From: JACCTH01 sp035253825
GTDB lineage: Bacteria > Actinomycetota > Acidimicrobiia > Spongiisociales > ZC4RG35
Reading direction: 5' to 3'
Assembly (NCBI GenBank): GCA_035253825.1
Contig: DATFBM010000005.1
Coordinates: forward strand, 24,457 to 88,456
Length of the DNA stretch: 64,000 nucleotides
Under the pieces are notes generated by a model, which worked only from the letters and a program-made list of their open reading frames with translations, ran no database searches and was not told the DNA's origin. Positions 41,374-50,039 of this stretch are shown here, one piece after another (the first letter of the stretch is position 1; every line of letters starts with the position of its first letter). Made by a program: the position numbers and the translations under genes.

Positions 41374-43775
41374 GATTGTTGCGACTTGGTGACGGTGACC
41401 AGTGGGTCCGAGCCCAGGGAGGGGACACCGGGTTGGTTGAAGGGGACGTAGACCACGCCGTGACTCAGTCTCGGGTCGACGCGGACGGTAAGGCGGGCCG
41501 AGCCCTGGGAGGTCTTGATATCGGCCTGGTCGCCGTCGTTCAGCCCAAGACGGCGGGCGTCTTCAAAGTTGAGATAGACGGCGGCGCCGGGTGCGAGGTG
41601 CTCAAGGGAGGGACCGTGGCGCATCAACACCCCGTCGTCGAACATGGTCCGGGCGTAATGAAGCACGAGTTCGCCGGAGAAGGACTTGCCGGGGGTGTCG
41701 GCGGGCAAATAGACCAGAGGCTGGGTGGCCTCGGGCAGCGGCACCACCACTCCGTCCTTCTGGGAATCGAGCAGATCCCACGTGATTCCGACGTAGGCAG
41801 GAGCTTCGGAAGCGATCTCTTTGGCGATTGCTTCTGCCGAAACCAAGTTGATCGAGCGACCCATCCGATCGGACAAATCGTCGAGAATCGACCAGTCGGG
41901 CCGACTCTGGCCCGGTCCGGGCACGACTCGATTGACCTTCTGCACCCGCCCCTCGAGGTTGGTAACCGTGCCCTCCTTCTCGGCAAACCCCTCAACCGGC
42001 AGCACCACATCGGCCAGTCGGGACGAATCGGTTAGAAACTGATCGAACGCCACCACAAACCGAGCCTTCTCGAGCGCCTGCCGGGCCAGCTCCCCATTCG
42101 GGAAATCGCGCACCGGATCGGCGCCCACCAATAGGCATCCGAGGATCGCCCCCTCGGCCATGCCCTCGAGAATTTGAGCGGCGTTCTTGCCGGGGCTGGG
42201 GGCCTGAACACGTCCCGGCACCAGAGTCGGCGCCATTCCCATGTCGAGCGCCCCGTAGACGTTGCTCCGGCGGGCCAACGGGAGGATCTTCCCGCCCAGG
42301 CTGCGGACATGAGCTGCCACCGCCTCAGACAACCGGCCATCCTCGCCATAACCGGTCCTCCCCAACAGTGCCACCAGCGGGCCCTCGGACAGGATGGAAG
42401 CCACCTCACCCTCTTCGCTCTGAAGCCTGGTGAGCAGCGCCGCCCCCGAGCCCGGACGATATGTGAGCTTATGGGTGGCACGATCGTCGAGACCATTGCG
42501 CCACGGATGGACGAGAACGAGACGTGCGCCCCTCTCCTGGACCGCATGGCGGACCCGAAGGTAAAGGGTGGGGTGCTCCTCTTTGAGATCGGGAGCCCAG
42601 ACGAGGATCGTCTTGGCGGTGTCGAGGTCCGCGATCAGGGCTCGATCGGCGGTGGCGGCCAGGAAATGGGGGTCGAGGCCGTCGTCGAGCTGACAATCGA
42701 TATTGGTGGTGGACAGGACCTCGCGAGCGAACTTGGCGAGGGCGTAGGCATCCTCATTGGTCCCCCGAGCCCCACCCAGCACCGCCAGGGCCTTCCCGGC
42801 TTCACGAATCTCGGTCAGGCGGCTCGCCACCAGTTCCAGCGCCTCGGTCCAGGACGCTTCCGAGAATGAGCCGTCTTCCTGACGGATCATCGGTGCGGTC
42901 AGGCGATCAGGTGATCCGATGAACTCGAAGCCAAAGCGGCACTTGTCCGACAGCCAGCTCCAGTTAGTTGCCTCGGCATCGACTCCGAGAAAGCGCACGA
43001 CCTCGTTTTGACTCGCCTGAACGGTGATGCGGTCACCGGTCGTGCAATGGGGGCAGGTCGATTCGATCGACACCAGATCCCAGGGGCGAGCTCGGAACCG
43101 GTAGGCCTTGGAAGTGAGTGCCCCGACCGGGCAAATTTGAACCGTGTTACCGGAGAAATAAGAAGCGAACGCTTGGTCGGGGAAGGTGTTGATCTGGGTG
43201 AAGTTGCCGCGGTCGAGAAACTCGATCAGCGGATCGCCGGAGACCTCGTCGGAAAAGCGAGTGCAGCGAGCGCAAAGGATGCATCGCTCTCGATCGAGAT
43301 AGACGAGATCCGAGATCTTGATCGGCTTCTCGAAATGACGCTTCTCCTCCACGAAGCGAGACTCCCCCGGTCCATAGGCGATGGTGTGGTCCTGGAGCGG
43401 GCACTCGCCACCACGATCGCAAACCGGACAGTCGAGCGGATGATTGATAAGCAGAAACTCGAGGACCCCCTCCTGAGCTTTCTTGGCGACATCGGACTTG
43501 GTGTCGATCACCATCCCGTCGGCCACCGGGTTGGTGCAAGCAGTGATGAGAACCCTCCCTTTGGGGGTCTCCATCTCCACCAGACACATGCGACACATCC
43601 CCACCGGTCGCATCCGGGAGTGCCAGCAGAACCGGGGAATGTAGGTGCCGTGATCCTGGGCGGCCTTGATCAGCATTTGCCCCTTGGGGGCCTCGAAGTC
43701 CTGGCCGTCGACGGTGACAATCACCATCTCCGAGCCGATCGAGACCTTGATCCCTTCGCGGGTGAGATCGGTCAT
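41355..43775 (-). CDS. nuoG: NADH-quinone oxidoreductase subunit G (cluster 2)
   Basis: This is the large Fe-S subunit of the NADH-oxidising arm, 806 residues. The N-terminal ferredoxin domain binds a 2Fe-2S centre via FCWHSRMRPVGMCRMC. N5 and N4 clusters follow in LDCPVCDRGGECPLQD, RCILCARCTRF and QICPVGAL. The N7 motif reads CPHCTTGD and not CxxCxxxC, with the last ligand in SDKCRFG, so one of four N7 cysteines is missing. The rest is the inactive molybdopterin-oxidoreductase domain. It overlaps the methyltransferase gene upstream as ATGA. Confidence 0.95.
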   Translation of the reverse strand: MTDLTREGIKVSIGSEMVIVTVDGQDFEAPKGQMLIKAAQDHGTYIPRFCWHSRMRPVGMCRMCLVEMETPKGRVLITACTNPVADGMVIDTKSDVAKKAQEGVLEFLLINHPLDCPVCDRGGECPLQDHTIAYGPGESRFVEEKRHFEKPIKISDLVYLDRERCILCARCTRFSDEVSGDPLIEFLDRGNFTQINTFPDQAFASYFSGNTVQICPVGALTSKAYRFRARPWDLVSIESTCPHCTTGDRITVQASQNEVVRFLGVDAEATNWSWLSDKCRFGFEFIGSPDRLTAPMIRQEDGSFSEASWTEALELVASRLTEIREAGKALAVLGGARGTNEDAYALAKFAREVLSTTNIDCQLDDGLDPHFLAATADRALIADLDTAKTILVWAPDLKEEHPTLYLRVRHAVQERGARLVLVHPWRNGLDDRATHKLTYRPGSGAALLTRLQSEEGEVASILSEGPLVALLGRTGYGEDGRLSEAVAAHVRSLGGKILPLARRSNVYGALDMGMAPTLVPGRVQAPSPGKNAAQILEGMAEGAILGCLLVGADPVRDFPNGELARQALEKARFVVAFDQFLTDSSRLADVVLPVEGFAEKEGTVTNLEGRVQKVNRVVPGPGQSRPDWSILDDLSDRMGRSINLVSAEAIAKEIASEAPAYVGITWDLLDSQKDGVVVPLPEATQPLVYLPADTPGKSFSGELVLHYARTMFDDGVLMRHGPSLEHLAPGAAVYLNFEDARRLGLNDGDQADIKTSQGSARLTVRVDPRLSHGVVYVPFNQPGVPSLGSDPLVTVTKSQQSATQGG

Positions 43776-44506
43776 GCGGCGGGCACCTTATAAACGCTGA
43801 CATGTCGCGGACTCTGGGCCGTGAACGGCTCCCCCTCCCAGCCGCTCCAGCGCGCTTCGAGCTCGAGCCCGGCCAATCGCCCCATCAGGTCGAGCTCTGA
43901 GGGCCATGAGTAGCGGATCATCACTGGCCGGACCTTGACTCCCTCATCCGATAACTCGATCCACTGCGACGTCACAAGCTGGGCGAGGGCATCGTGCTGG
44001 CTGGCCTCCAAGACGACGCTGTTTTTCTCGACGATGGTGGCCTGCACTCGCTGACTTCGATCGAACCGTCCGAGGTCGGGATAGAAAGCTTCGATCACAA
44101 ACCTTCCCCCGGACTTGAGGTGAGCAGCAACGTTCTGAAAACAGCGAACTTGATCACTTTGCTCAAGCAAAGCAAAGAGGGTGTTGGCGACCACGTAGAT
44201 GAGGTCGAACTTGCCCTCGACCGCAACGTCGGCGAAATCCCCCATCACCACCGGGATATCTGCCCCACCTGGTTTCTGACGAAGCTTTTGCACCATCTCT
44301 GATGAGATATCGATGCCGGAGATATCGAGTCCCTTGTTCTTAAGCGGACCGGCGACACGTCCGGTACCGATCGCCAGCTCCAGCACTCGGCCGCCCTGGG
44401 CCAGCTGAGCGAGTCGATCGATCATCCCCGGCGCCACATTGGGGAAAATCTGGTCGTAGGCGGAAGCCCACTCAGACCCGTAGGTACCGGCTTCGTACTC
44501 TTCCAT
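43772..44506 (-). CDS. SAM-dependent methyltransferase embedded between nuoF and nuoG
   Basis: This is a class I methyltransferase of 244 residues: RVLELAIGTGRVAGPLKNKG binds SAM, GIDISSEMVQKLR follows, then FDLIYVVANTLFAL and LKSGGRFVIEAFYPD. It overlaps nuoF by one base (TGATG) and nuoG by four (ATGA), so it is made together with complex I. The closest general type is the small-molecule methyltransferase 25 family. Substrate unknown; a role in quinone or complex I maturation is conceivable only from position. Confidence 0.85.
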   Translation of the reverse strand: MEEYEAGTYGSEWASAYDQIFPNVAPGMIDRLAQLAQGGRVLELAIGTGRVAGPLKNKGLDISGIDISSEMVQKLRQKPGGADIPVVMGDFADVAVEGKFDLIYVVANTLFALLEQSDQVRCFQNVAAHLKSGGRFVIEAFYPDLGRFDRSQRVQATIVEKNSVVLEASQHDALAQLVTSQWIELSDEGVKVRPVMIRYSWPSELDLMGRLAGLELEARWSGWEGEPFTAQSPRHVSVYKVPAA

Positions 44507-45804
44507 CAGGCCGGGAGCGGGCATCCGCCATCGTGAATATGGGTCAGGATCTCGCCCTTGAAGTACTTGGTGATGGAGATGATCGGAGAGACGGCCGAAG
44601 GGCCGAGCGGGCAGATCGTCGTCATCCTCGGTGGCCAGGCGAGTCCGACGGAGATGTTGTCGGATACGTCGAGAAGCAGGTCGAAGTCGACCTCCCGTCC
44701 CTGGCCCGCCTCTATCCGGCGCAGGATCATCTCCAACCAGCTGGTTCCCTCGCGACACGGCGTGCACTGCCCACAAGACTCGTGAGCGAAAAACCGGACG
44801 ATTCGTTCCGCCGCCCTCACCACACAAGTGGCTTCATCCATCACCACTACGGCACCCGAGCCCAGCATCGAGCCGGCCTTGGCGGCATCGTCCTTGGTGA
44901 TCGGCAGCTCAAGATGATCACTCGGCACGAACCAGGGAGCAGAGGCGCCTCCCGGAATCCAGGTCTTCAGCCGTCGCTCGCGGCGCATACCTCCCGCCAC
45001 GTTGAAAATGAGCTCGTTCCAGGTGATGCCGTGAGGCAACTCGTAATTGCCGGGCTTTTTGACGTGGCCGGAGATAGAGAAGAGAAAGGTGCCGGTGTCG
45101 GCTTCGTGCCCCAGTTCTTTGTAGGAGTCGACGCCCTGGTTGAGGATGTGAGGCAAGTTCGAGAGCGTCTCGACGTTATTGACGATGGTGGGCTTGTTGT
45201 AAAGCCCAACTGCGGCGGGGAAGTAGGGGGGCTTCAACCGGGGCTCGCCGCGGAGGCCCTCGAGTGAGTTGATCAGGGCGGTTTCTTCGCCACAGATATA
45301 GGCGCCGGCGCCGAGGTGGACGACCACGTCGAGGTCGTAGTTGGACCCGAAGATCCCCTTCCCTAGGTAACCCTGGGCATATGCCTCCTCGATCGCCTTC
45401 TGCACCCTTCGGGCCGGTTTGGGATATTCGCCCCGCACGTAGACGAAGGCTCGGTGGACCTCGTTGGCGATGCCGGTGATGATGATCCCTTCCACCAGCT
45501 GGTGAGGATCACGCTCGAGAAGCTGGCGATCTTTGAAGGTACCGGGTTCGGATTCATCGGCGTTAACCACGAGATAGGCGGGGCGAGCCGGGGCGAGAAA
45601 GCTCCACTTGAGACCGGCCGAGAAGGCCGCTCCTCCGCGGCCGAGAAGTCCCGAGTTCTTGATGGCCTCCACGAGCTGATCGCGCGTCATTTCGGCCGAT
45701 TTGCGGGCCGCCTTGTACCCGCCGGTGGCTTCGTAGCGTTCGAGGGTGTGGGAATCTCCCGGGAAGTCGGTCATGCGCTTGGTAACCACCAGGGGGTAAC
45801 TCAC
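44506..45804 (-). CDS. nuoF: NADH-quinone oxidoreductase subunit F (cluster 2)
   Basis: This subunit binds NADH, FMN and cluster N3, 432 residues. GLLGRGGAAFSAGLKWSF and GAGAYICGEETALINSLEG form the NADH/FMN site. N3 ligands are in FAHESCGQCTPCREG plus the later cysteine in TICPLGPSA. It overlaps nuoE by four bases. The N-terminal part starts YPLVVTKRM, as in actinobacterial NuoF. Its presence makes cluster 2 an NADH-using complex, unlike cluster 1. Confidence 0.96.
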   Translation of the reverse strand: MSYPLVVTKRMTDFPGDSHTLERYEATGGYKAARKSAEMTRDQLVEAIKNSGLLGRGGAAFSAGLKWSFLAPARPAYLVVNADESEPGTFKDRQLLERDPHQLVEGIIITGIANEVHRAFVYVRGEYPKPARRVQKAIEEAYAQGYLGKGIFGSNYDLDVVVHLGAGAYICGEETALINSLEGLRGEPRLKPPYFPAAVGLYNKPTIVNNVETLSNLPHILNQGVDSYKELGHEADTGTFLFSISGHVKKPGNYELPHGITWNELIFNVAGGMRRERRLKTWIPGGASAPWFVPSDHLELPITKDDAAKAGSMLGSGAVVVMDEATCVVRAAERIVRFFAHESCGQCTPCREGTSWLEMILRRIEAGQGREVDFDLLLDVSDNISVGLAWPPRMTTICPLGPSAVSPIISITKYFKGEILTHIHDGGCPLPA

Positions 45805-46436
45805 GATTGGGCGTCCTCAGCGCTCACCGGGGCGGTGCTGCCGAACGATCCGAAAGCGGGGTAAGGGCCAACCGCTCCCACGTCTTCTTTGATGGCCCAT
45901 TCGAAGGAGGTGGTTCCACCGAATAGCTGCTGGAGCTCGTCAGTGTTAACCGTCTCGGGGCGGGCCTTTCGCAGCCATTGCACCAACTGACGAGCCTTGT
46001 CGGGAGCAACTCCTTCGATGAGCTCGTAGTTGACCTGAACCGCCGGAGCTCCGCCGCAGGCTCCGAGACACTCGGCATGTTCGACTCCGATCAATCCTTC
46101 GGCATCGACCTGACCGTGGAGGGCACCGGCTTCCTCTTCCAGTGCATGCATGACCAGGTCGGAGCCGAGAAGCATGCAGCTAATCGAGGTACAGCACGAG
46201 ATCAGGTACTTGCCGACCGGTTCTCGTTTGTACATCGTGTAGAAGGAGGCGACGGCCGCCACCTGAGCCGGCGTGGTGCCGGTCCACTCCGCCACCTCGA
46301 CCATCCCCGTCTCAGTGAGATAGCCGTCCTGCGCCATCGCCAAAAATAGGAGCGGCATCACTGCCGACCTACGCTGGGGGTACTGAGCGACGATGGCACG
46401 GGCCCGTTCCTGCACAGCCTCCGGCCACTCGCTCAT
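45801..46436 (-). CDS. nuoE: NADH-quinone oxidoreductase subunit E (cluster 2)
   Basis: This is the 24-kDa subunit with a thioredoxin-like 2Fe-2S (N1a) domain, 211 residues. The ligands lie in CTSISCMLLGS and ECLGACGGAP. The N-terminal helical bundle (MPLLFLAMAQDGYLTETGM) matches the family. ATG 46436 (MSEWPEAVQERARAIV) is the sensible start; upstream frame runs into the palindrome at 46478-46530. It begins the E-F-methyltransferase-G sub-operon of cluster 2. Confidence 0.94.
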   Translation of the reverse strand: MSEWPEAVQERARAIVAQYPQRRSAVMPLLFLAMAQDGYLTETGMVEVAEWTGTTPAQVAAVASFYTMYKREPVGKYLISCCTSISCMLLGSDLVMHALEEEAGALHGQVDAEGLIGVEHAECLGACGGAPAVQVNYELIEGVAPDKARQLVQWLRKARPETVNTDELQQLFGGTTSFEWAIKEDVGAVGPYPAFGSFGSTAPVSAEDAQS

Positions 46437-46477
46437 CGCCGCCGAGCATAGGAAGAACTCTGATTCCCCCGGAAATC

Positions 46478-46530
46478 CCGAACTGTGAGGATTTGCGCGG
46501 CGTGAGGCCGCGCAAATCCTCACAATTCGG
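46478..46530. terminator. 24-base palindrome downstream of the lipoprotein gene (pair member D)
   Basis: Arms 46478-46501 and 46507-46530 match in 23 of 24 positions around the loop GTGAG. The stem core GTGAGGATTTGCGCGGC is shared, with one substitution, by the hairpin at 49005-49047. It lies just after the lipoprotein stop (46540, leftward) and before nuoE2. Without a T-run it may act as a stable transcript end. Confidence 0.7.
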
Positions 46531-46539
46531 CGAATGCGA

Positions 46540-47001
46540 TTAGCGGGTGTAGGTGACGTCGTCGAGTACGGGTCTCCGACCGCTGCATGGATCGCCGGAC
46601 TCGGTGGGAGTGAACGTCAACGAGTCGCCCTCGACCGCCCATTGGTAGACACCGACTCCGTCGCAAAGGTTGCTCCCCGAGAAAGTGATCAGATCCCCGT
46701 CCACCGAGATATCACCGCTGCCTGAGTTCCCACCTCGAGCGATCCCGTAGTCGGTACCCCGGAGGGTCAGCTGTACACGATCGCCGTTGCCAAGGTCGGT
46801 CCGCCACACACCCTCCATCTCGGGGGGCGCCGCATCGACGGCCGCCGTTGTCGACGTGGTAGGCGCCCCGGTTGTGGTTGGCTCGCCCGTGGTAGTGGTG
46901 GACGAGACCGCTCCTGCTACCGAGGGTTCGCCGGTCGGGCTGGAGCAAGCGGTAGCCACCAAGGCAGCCAGGACGAGCCGCAAGATCGAGAGGTGGAGCA
47001 T
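46540..47001 (-). CDS. Small lipoprotein
   Basis: This 153-residue protein starts LHLSILRLVLAALVATAC, a type II signal peptide with lipobox ending at Cys19. A Thr/Ser/Gly-rich linker of about 45 residues follows (TTTTGEPTTTGAPTTSTT). The C-terminal ~90 residues contain EGVWRTDLGNGDRVQLTLRG and FSGSNLCDGVGVYQW, a small beta-rich domain like extracellular lipocalin-type folds that begin with GxW. Two cysteines could form a disulfide. It is divergent from the subtilase gene, 99 bases apart. Function unknown. Confidence 0.78.
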   Translation of the reverse strand: MLHLSILRLVLAALVATACSSPTGEPSVAGAVSSTTTTGEPTTTGAPTTSTTAAVDAAPPEMEGVWRTDLGNGDRVQLTLRGTDYGIARGGNSGSGDISVDGDLITFSGSNLCDGVGVYQWAVEGDSLTFTPTESGDPCSGRRPVLDDVTYTR

Positions 47002-47100
47002 TCGGCGAATCGTATCCGGGCTTGAAATAGGTGCTGCGAACCCCTTTATTGAGGGCCATCCTCGGGTTAGCTTCTCGCCCAGTTTCGATCTGGAGGGAAG

Positions 47101-48996
47101 ATGTTGCGCCGCCCGGTTGGATTTCTCGTTGTGGTGGTAAGCATCGTTTTCGGGCCGCTGGCAGCAGTCGACGCTGCACCAGAGACCGAGCGAGTAATCG
47201 TGGTCCTCAATCCCGACGCCGGGCCGGCGGAAGCGGCGGCTAAAGGACTGGCTGAGGCGTTCGACGGGGAAGTCGGATTTGTCTACCAGCATGCCTTGCA
47301 GGGCTTCTCGATGACCGTGCCGGTGTCGGCCCAGAACGGGCTCCGCAACCACCCGCAGGTGGCCTGGATCGAACCCGATATCGAGGTGGCCGTCACTCAG
47401 AGCACCGAGGTGGTACCGACCGGGATCGACCGCGTTGACGCCGATCTCAATCCGCCCACCTCTCCTATGAACGTCGACATCGCCATTCTCGACACCGGGA
47501 TCTACCTCGGCACCACTCCGACCGGTCAGGCCCGCTCGCACCTCGATCTCAACGTTCGGTTCGTCACCGACTGCACCCAGGCCATTTTCTATCCGACCTT
47601 TGGCGGCTGCTCGGGCGAGGGCAACTTCCAGGATGAGAACGGCCATGGAACCCACGTTGCCGGGATCGCCGCTGCTCTGGACAACGAAATCGGCTCGATC
47701 GGCACTGCCCCTGGCGCCGTCCTCTGGTCGGTGAAGGTGATCGGAGCTGACGGCAGCGGCTTTCTCGGCTCGATAATCGCTGGGATCGACTTCGTCACCA
47801 GCCAAGCCGCAAACATCGAGGTGGCCAACATGAGTCTCGGTTTTGTCGGGACCTCGGCCGCCCTCGATACCGCCATCACCAACTCCACCAATGCTGGCGT
47901 GACATACGTCGTAGCCGCTGGCAACAACGCGATTGATGCTTCCCAATTCAGTCCTGCCTCCCATCCCGACGTGATCACTGTCTCCGCTTTGGCGGACTTC
48001 GACGGAATCCCTGGCGGTCTGGGCTCGCCCACTTGCCGTCCCGGTGTCGACGACACCCTGGCCGACTTCTCCAACTTCGGCCCCTCGGTTGAGATCGCCG
48101 CTCCCGGAGTCTGCATCTACTCGACCTTCCTCAACGACGGCTACCTGGGAACGTACAGCGGGACCAGCATGGCTTCCCCTCATGTCGCCGGCGCAGTCGC
48201 CCGCTACATCGCCGAGACCGGTCACCCGACCAACGGCCGTGCCGACGTAATGGCGATTCGGGCAGCGGTGATCGCGGCCGCGGCAGCGCAGTCGTCTGAA
48301 TGCGGGTTTACTGGTGATCCCGACGCCAGCGCCGAGCCTCTGCTCTTTCTCAACTCGGCGGCCTTCGGTGGATCCGGGACATGCAATGCCGGCGATCCTC
48401 CACCTCCGCCGCCACCCCCCGACAATCAGGCTCCCGTGGCCGGATTCAGCAGCTCCTGTGTGGATCTCACTTGCAGTTTCACCAATAGCTCGAGCGATCC
48501 CGACGGCGACGGCTTGACCTACCAGTGGGACTTCGGCGACGGCAGCGGCTCGACCGCGACGAGCCCCGCCCACACCTATGACGTCGGCGGCGACTACATC
48601 GTCACCCTGGTGGCCAACGACGGGACCACGACTGATTCGGCCACGGCCGGTGTCAGCGTCAGCGAACCGGCGACCGATCCGGTGATGACCGCGGCCGTGT
48701 ATCCGATCCTGGTGGCGACCAATGGCCGCACGGCCTCAATTGCAATCGACGTATTCGACGCCGGAGGCAATGGAGTTCCCGCGGCGACGGTGACCGGAAC
48801 CTGGACCTATGAGGATCGGAGGGGTCGGACCAAGACCGTGAACCAATCGGGAGTAACTGATAGCGGGGGCGGGGTCACGCTCACCACCACCTTCCCGAGG
48901 AATTCGACGATCGTGAGCTACTGCGTGACCAATGTCACCAAGTCGGGTTGGGAGTATGTACCCGCACCGCTCACCTGTGGTTTCCCCTTGGACTGA
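47101..48996 (+). CDS. Secreted subtilisin-like serine protease (S8) with PKD domain
   Basis: This 631-residue exported protease has a signal peptide (residues 1-25, ending AVDAA), an I9-type propeptide to about residue 100 and an S8 domain. The triad is Asp131 in DIAILDTGIY, His182 in ENGHGTHVAGIA and Ser356 in GTSMASPHVAGA, with the oxyanion Asn in AAGNN. A proline run (PPPPPPPP) links it to a PKD domain (SSSDPDGDGLTYQWDFGDGS) and a C-terminal beta domain, perhaps a surface-binding module. GGAGGGAAG precedes the ATG. It probably degrades extracellular protein. Confidence 0.93.
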   Translation: MLRRPVGFLVVVVSIVFGPLAAVDAAPETERVIVVLNPDAGPAEAAAKGLAEAFDGEVGFVYQHALQGFSMTVPVSAQNGLRNHPQVAWIEPDIEVAVTQSTEVVPTGIDRVDADLNPPTSPMNVDIAILDTGIYLGTTPTGQARSHLDLNVRFVTDCTQAIFYPTFGGCSGEGNFQDENGHGTHVAGIAAALDNEIGSIGTAPGAVLWSVKVIGADGSGFLGSIIAGIDFVTSQAANIEVANMSLGFVGTSAALDTAITNSTNAGVTYVVAAGNNAIDASQFSPASHPDVITVSALADFDGIPGGLGSPTCRPGVDDTLADFSNFGPSVEIAAPGVCIYSTFLNDGYLGTYSGTSMASPHVAGAVARYIAETGHPTNGRADVMAIRAAVIAAAAAQSSECGFTGDPDASAEPLLFLNSAAFGGSGTCNAGDPPPPPPPPDNQAPVAGFSSSCVDLTCSFTNSSSDPDGDGLTYQWDFGDGSGSTATSPAHTYDVGGDYIVTLVANDGTTTDSATAGVSVSEPATDPVMTAAVYPILVATNGRTASIAIDVFDAGGNGVPAATVTGTWTYEDRRGRTKTVNQSGVTDSGGGVTLTTTFPRNSTIVSYCVTNVTKSGWEYVPAPLTCGFPLD

Positions 48997-49004
48997 ACTT
49001 CGAA

Positions 49005-49047
49005 CTGTGAGGATTTACGCGGCATAGGGCCGCGTAAATCCTCACAG
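49005..49047. terminator. 19-base perfect hairpin downstream of the subtilase gene (pair member E)
   Basis: Arms 49005-49023 and 49029-49047 are perfectly complementary around the loop ATAGG. The stem differs from that at 46478-46530 by one compensated base pair (A-T for G-C), so pairing has been kept while sequence changed. It lies nine bases after the subtilase stop. Confidence 0.75.
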
Positions 49048-49093
49048 AAAAGGGCGTTGGGGATATGGGCTTGGCGGCCGATAGCCTTCATCT

Positions 49094-49702
49094 GTGTTCC
49101 TCGACCCCCAGAATCTGCTCGTCACCTTCGGGACGATCGGCCTCTTCCTCATCGTCTTCGCCGAGTCGGGGCTGTTCTTCGGGTTCTTCTTCCCCGGCGA
49201 CTCGCTGCTTTTCACTGCCGGGCTCTTCGCCGCCCAGGGAACGCTCAACCTGCCGCTGATCCTGGTCGGCTGCTTCATCGCCGCAGTGGCGGGAGACCAG
49301 GTCGGCTACGTTTTTGGACAGCGGGTGGGACCGGCCCTCTTCAAGCGACCCGACTCGCGACTCTTCAAGCAGGAATACGTCGAGCGAGCTCGGGCCTTTT
49401 TCGAGAAGCACGGGCCGAAGACGATTGTCCTCGCTCGATTCGTCCCCATCGTCCGCACCTTTGCCCCCATCCTGGCCGGCGTCGGCCGGATGCAATACCG
49501 AACCTTTGTCAGCTACAACCTGATCGGCGGCTTCCTCTGGGCAGTCGGAGTCACGTTGCTCGGCTACTGGCTCGGCAACCTGATTCCCGACATCGACGCC
49601 TATCTGCTGCCGATCGTGGCCCTCATCATCGCCCTTTCGTTCATACCGATCGGTATGGAGTGGCTGAAGCGTCGCCGGGAGTCGGCTAAGGCTGACGCAT
49701 AA
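49094..49702 (+). CDS. DedA-family membrane protein
   Basis: This is a polytopic membrane protein of 202 residues with the DedA/VTT signature: ESGLFFGFFFPGDSLLFTAGLFAAQ, AVAGDQVGYVFGQRVGP and the conserved FEKHGPKTIVLARFVPIVRTFAPILAGVGRM in two parts. DedA proteins are linked to lipid scrambling and undecaprenyl-phosphate or phospholipid recycling and need the membrane potential. Start is GTG 49094. Its 3' end overlaps the NTF2-like gene on the other strand by 17 bases. Confidence 0.93.
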   Translation: MFLDPQNLLVTFGTIGLFLIVFAESGLFFGFFFPGDSLLFTAGLFAAQGTLNLPLILVGCFIAAVAGDQVGYVFGQRVGPALFKRPDSRLFKQEYVERARAFFEKHGPKTIVLARFVPIVRTFAPILAGVGRMQYRTFVSYNLIGGFLWAVGVTLLGYWLGNLIPDIDAYLLPIVALIIALSFIPIGMEWLKRRRESAKADA

Positions 49703-50039
49703 ACCACTCGACGAATCGACGACAGCGACCGTCGGGGGTGAACTCCAACTCCCACATGTTCCAAAAGATCCGACCGTCCTGATAGGTGGTGGTGCCGGTG
49801 GCGGTGGCTTTGTTGCCTTCCACAAGATGGGGTTGATACGAGGCCGACCAGCTTCCAGGCGCGTCTTGACTACTAAGCCAGCTATCAGCGATGGCGCTCG
49901 CCCCCACAAGCGGATCGTCGTAGGGGTGATACCGGTACTCGGCGTCCTCACTGAAGAGTGATTCGATCGAGGCTCGGTCATAGGAGCGCCAAGCCGCCAC
50001 GTAGCCATCGAGCCAAGCCTGCACGTCGGCACGGGTCAT
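49686..50039 (-). CDS. NTF2/SnoaL-like domain protein
   Basis: This 117-residue protein has a single alpha+beta barrel of the SnoaL/NTF2 type: ADVQAWLDGYVAAWRSYDRASIESLFSEDAEYRYHPYDDP at the N-terminus (the helix, then the Asp-rich strand) and DGRCRRFVEWFMRQP at the end. Many members are small-molecule-binding or non-catalytic. It overlaps the nuoD2 stop by one base and so is translated from the cluster 2 transcript. No function can be assigned. Confidence 0.8.
   Translation of the reverse strand: MTRADVQAWLDGYVAAWRSYDRASIESLFSEDAEYRYHPYDDPLVGASAIADSWLSSQDAPGSWSASYQPHLVEGNKATATGTTTYQDGRIFWNMWELEFTPDGRCRRFVEWFMRQP

Noticed and set aside
46540..48573. A 677-codon open frame on the minus strand across the subtilase gene
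   Set aside because: Only its last 154 codons form a sensible protein (the lipoprotein). The rest is antisense to a subtilase with intact catalytic triad and shows typical high-GC antisense composition.
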